This document shows, piece after piece, positions 5,042 to 7,264 of a stretch of DNA of 7,264 nucleotides. Source of the DNA: Acidobacteriota bacterium. Lineage in GTDB: Bacteria > Acidobacteriota > UBA6911. The position numbers were made by a program, and so were the translations under genes. The stretch lies in contig JAFNAH010000065.1 in the NCBI GenBank assembly GCA_017860075.1, forward strand, positions 1-7,264, given 5' to 3'. A model generated the notes under the pieces. That model made no database searches and had not been told where the DNA came from. It worked only from the letters and a program-made list of their open reading frames with translations. Each line of letters starts with the position of its first letter. Position 1 is the stretch's first letter.

Positions 5042-7264
5042 TTACCGGCCGGGTGAATTCTTCAGTTTCTCTACGAAGAGCAGCCTGTCCCGCTCGGGCA
5101 GGAGCTTGTTGTTGGAGGCCTTCCGGTACACGGCCTGAGCCTCGCGCAGCCGGCCGCGTTTCTCGAGCACAGCGGCCAGCAGAGACCAGGCATCAGGATT
5201 CTCCGGGTGACGGGCGACGAGCGCCTGGAGTTGAGGGATGGCCTCGTCCGTCCTGCCGCCCTGGTTCAGGTAGAAGGCCAGCGTGTAAGCGTACTTCAGA
5301 CTTTCCGGATGCAGCTCCACGGCCTTCCGGCACCAGACGATCGCTTCGTCGAGCCGGTCGCGTGCCAGCAATACGCCGAGGTTGTATGCCGCTTCCGCCA
5401 TCGTGGGATCTGCTGCGAGGGCCGCGCGAAGGTGTTTCTCCGCCTCTGCAAAGTCCCGGTTCTCCGCCTCGAGCAGCCCCATGTTGAAGTTCGCAGCGGC
5501 GCTCGCCGGGTCGATCTGGAGTGCCTTGCGCAACAATTGCCCCGCCTCTGCGTTGCGTCCGAGCCGGGCCTGCGAGATTGACGCGTTGACGTAAGGCATG
5601 ACGACATCAGGCCGGAGTGTTATCGCGATCTCAAAGGATGCCAGGGCGCGCTCCGGCTCGCTGCGGTCAAGGTAGAAGGAGCCAAGGTTGAAGTACAAGG
5701 TCCAGTCGTCCGGCCGCGATCGGAACGACTCCACGAGCTCCTGGGAGGCCGCGTCCAGGCTTTTTCGGTCTTCGGTGCTCAACAGATCCGGGGGATAAAG
5801 TGCCAGGGATCTCGCGGCCCGAACGCGGACGAGGCGGTATTCGTCGCGGGTTGCCTGCAGCAAGGCGTCCCGGTTTTCCGTGGTCAGGGAAGCTCCCAGG
5901 TGCTGCGCAGCCGCGCCACGGACGAGGGGCGAAGGATCCTGCGCCGCCTTCCGGATCGCGGGCCACTTCCGTTCATCAGGGCAGGTTTCGAGCAACCGGA
6001 CCAGTGAAGTGGCGAACACCTCGTCCCGCTCCGCGCTAGTCAGGTACTGCAACATCTCTGCCAGTTGCGCCCAATTCCCCTTGCGCGCGGCCGCGACGAG
6101 GCCCGCGCGGTAGAGAACCGGCTTCTGGTAGTCGCGTTTCCGCCAGGCGCGGATGTGACGATCCGCCCAGGCAGCGTCGTGGTCGGAGTGACAGATGTTG
6201 CAGGCATTAGGCGACTTGAATGCGACGGTTGCCGCCGGCGCAGGCGGCAGCATCGAATGGTCGCTGCGATGCATCCGGGCGAACTCGGTCATCGGCATGT
6301 GGCACGAGATGCAGAGGCTGCCGGGGCCGTCGGATTTGTGATGGGTGTGCCCCGTCAGGTTCGCAGCCTTCTCTGTGTGGCATGTCACGCACGCGCCGTT
6401 CGGGTTTTCCCTCTTGAAGCGATAACGTCCGCTTGAAGTGTGGCAGTACACGCAATCAAGAGTGCCGGACTTGGCGCAGGGGCTCATCCGCCATGACGTG
6501 TAGGTGTAGTTTTCGCCCAGGTCGCGTCCGTCCGGGTAGAAATCCGGATTTTCGAGTGTCGCCAGGTCGAAATGGTCGAAGTAGCGGCTGCCCGGGGTGA
6601 ATGTCGATTTCACGATCATCATCTTTGCGTGGCACGGGGCGCAGGTGTCGTTCCGCTGCTGGTGGGTTAGCGTCCTGTTGCTTATAAGCCCGAGTTTGGC
6701 GGGGCGCTCACCGGGGGCAGCCTCGCTGAAAAGCCGGACATGTTCGCCTGCCGGCCCGTGACAGGTCTCGCAGTTGATTCCAGGCTCGGCCCACGTGGTC
6801 CGGTAGGTGTCGGTCTTGAGGTCGTAGTTTGTCGACAACTGGCTGACATGACAGCTGTAACATGATGTATTGAAAGTCAGCAAAGGGTCTTTCCAATCGA
6901 TCGGCCGGTCCTCAGCCTCGATGAAATGGCGAACCATGCTCCCGGTAGCATCGAACCATTCCTTCTTGTTCACGTCGAAGGCCAGGGGGAGGACCTGCAG
7001 TTTTCCACGCTCCATGGGTGTCAGCAGGTAGAACACGTTCTTACCGCCCAGAGCGTGGACTATCGCGTATTTCCGATCACCCCCGTCGGCGGTAGCGGAG
7101 ACGAAGCCCGCCGAAGGGCTGATCTCGGCCCGGTACCTCAGGCCGGTAACCGTGATCTCCTTTTGAGCGGCTTGACCAAGTTGCTGCGCAAGTCCGGCGG
7201 AATACGGCTGCATGGCAAGGCCGTGGAATGAGGTGGACCAGAGCTTGTAGAAACGCTCGTGACA
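5042..7264 (-). CDS. Multihaem c-type cytochrome with HEAT-like and TPR repeats (5' end beyond window)
   Basis: The window holds 740 residues. The frame is open through the right edge, and its first two residues are Cys-His followed by ERFYKLWSTSFHG, like the segment after a first CxxCH in cytochrome c554-type proteins. The Met at 7213 is therefore internal, and the signal peptide lies outside. Seven complete CxxCH motifs are seen (in-window residues 135, 165, 208, 271, 292, 318, 355; bases 6848-6862, 6758-6772, 6629-6643, 6440-6454, 6377-6391, 6299-6313, 6188-6202), so at least eight haems are likely. Spare histidines such as GEHVR and HRSDHS could be axial ligands. Residues about 415-490 are HEAT-like helical pairs; 518-720 are about six TPRs, the fourth one residue short. 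No CxxCK motif is present. The likely role is periplasmic electron transfer with a protein-docking scaffold; redox partner and substrate are unknown. It is the upstream gene of a probable operon with the Tat oxidoreductase. Confidence 0.93.
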   Translation of the reverse strand, partial: CHERFYKLWSTSFHGLAMQPYSAGLAQQLGQAAQKEITVTGLRYRAEISPSAGFVSATADGGDRKYAIVHALGGKNVFYLLTPMERGKLQVLPLAFDVNKKEWFDATGSMVRHFIEAEDRPIDWKDPLLTFNTSCYSCHVSQLSTNYDLKTDTYRTTWAEPGINCETCHGPAGEHVRLFSEAAPGERPAKLGLISNRTLTHQQRNDTCAPCHAKMMIVKSTFTPGSRYFDHFDLATLENPDFYPDGRDLGENYTYTSWRMSPCAKSGTLDCVYCHTSSGRYRFKRENPNGACVTCHTEKAANLTGHTHHKSDGPGSLCISCHMPMTEFARMHRSDHSMLPPAPAATVAFKSPNACNICHSDHDAAWADRHIRAWRKRDYQKPVLYRAGLVAAARKGNWAQLAEMLQYLTSAERDEVFATSLVRLLETCPDERKWPAIRKAAQDPSPLVRGAAAQHLGASLTTENRDALLQATRDEYRLVRVRAARSLALYPPDLLSTEDRKSLDAASQELVESFRSRPDDWTLYFNLGSFYLDRSEPERALASFEIAITLRPDVVMPYVNASISQARLGRNAEAGQLLRKALQIDPASAAANFNMGLLEAENRDFAEAEKHLRAALAADPTMAEAAYNLGVLLARDRLDEAIVWCRKAVELHPESLKYAYTLAFYLNQGGRTDEAIPQLQALVARHPENPDAWSLLAAVLEKRGRLREAQAVYRKASNNKLLPERDRLLFVEKLKNSPGR

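Noticed and set aside
5042..7264. Octahaem nitrite, tetrathionate or hydroxylamine oxidoreductase
   Set aside because: The haem count is similar, but no CxxCK motif is present, and the TPR/HEAT C-terminal half is unlike those enzymes. The c554-like pattern fits better.

Overview
The window is GC-rich, densely coded bacterial DNA with four protein genes and no RNA gene, mobile element or CRISPR array that I can see. The best lineage guess is Acidobacteriota. The protein at 1-1637 carries the full motif set of the 'VWFA-related Acidobacterial domain' family (TIGR03436), and a multihaem cytochrome fused to TPRs next to a Tat-exported Gfo/Idh/MocA oxidoreductase is a combination I associate with acidobacterial and planctomycetal genomes. 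This is judged from motifs, not from a database search.

Layout: (1) 1-1637, minus strand, an exported VWA-domain protein whose C-terminus lies beyond the left edge. (2) 1638-1890, a divergent intergenic region with a candidate extended -10 promoter pointing right. (3) 1891-3600, plus strand, an outer-membrane porin-like beta-barrel (DcaP-like) with a periplasmic coiled coil. (4) 3601-3737, a convergent gap with a strong nested hairpin directly after the porin stop codon. (5) 3738-5021, minus strand, a Tat-exported Gfo/Idh/MocA oxidoreductase. (6) 5042-7264, minus strand, a multihaem c-type cytochrome with HEAT-like and TPR repeats whose N-terminus lies beyond the right edge. The first haem motif is cut by the window boundary.

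Genes 5 and 6 are probably one transcript, cytochrome first, with a 20-bp gap that holds the Shine-Dalgarno of the oxidoreductase. All four products are predicted to be exported or to sit in the envelope. A cautious reading is a periplasmic redox pair (oxidoreductase plus electron-carrying cytochrome) beside a porin and an exported VWA protein. The electron link between the pair is inference. Nothing here proves a new system; the cytochrome/oxidoreductase pair is the part most worth following up.

Two genes are open at the window edges. The left one is easily missed because it has no stop codon in the window. The right one is easily mis-started at an internal Met (7213).
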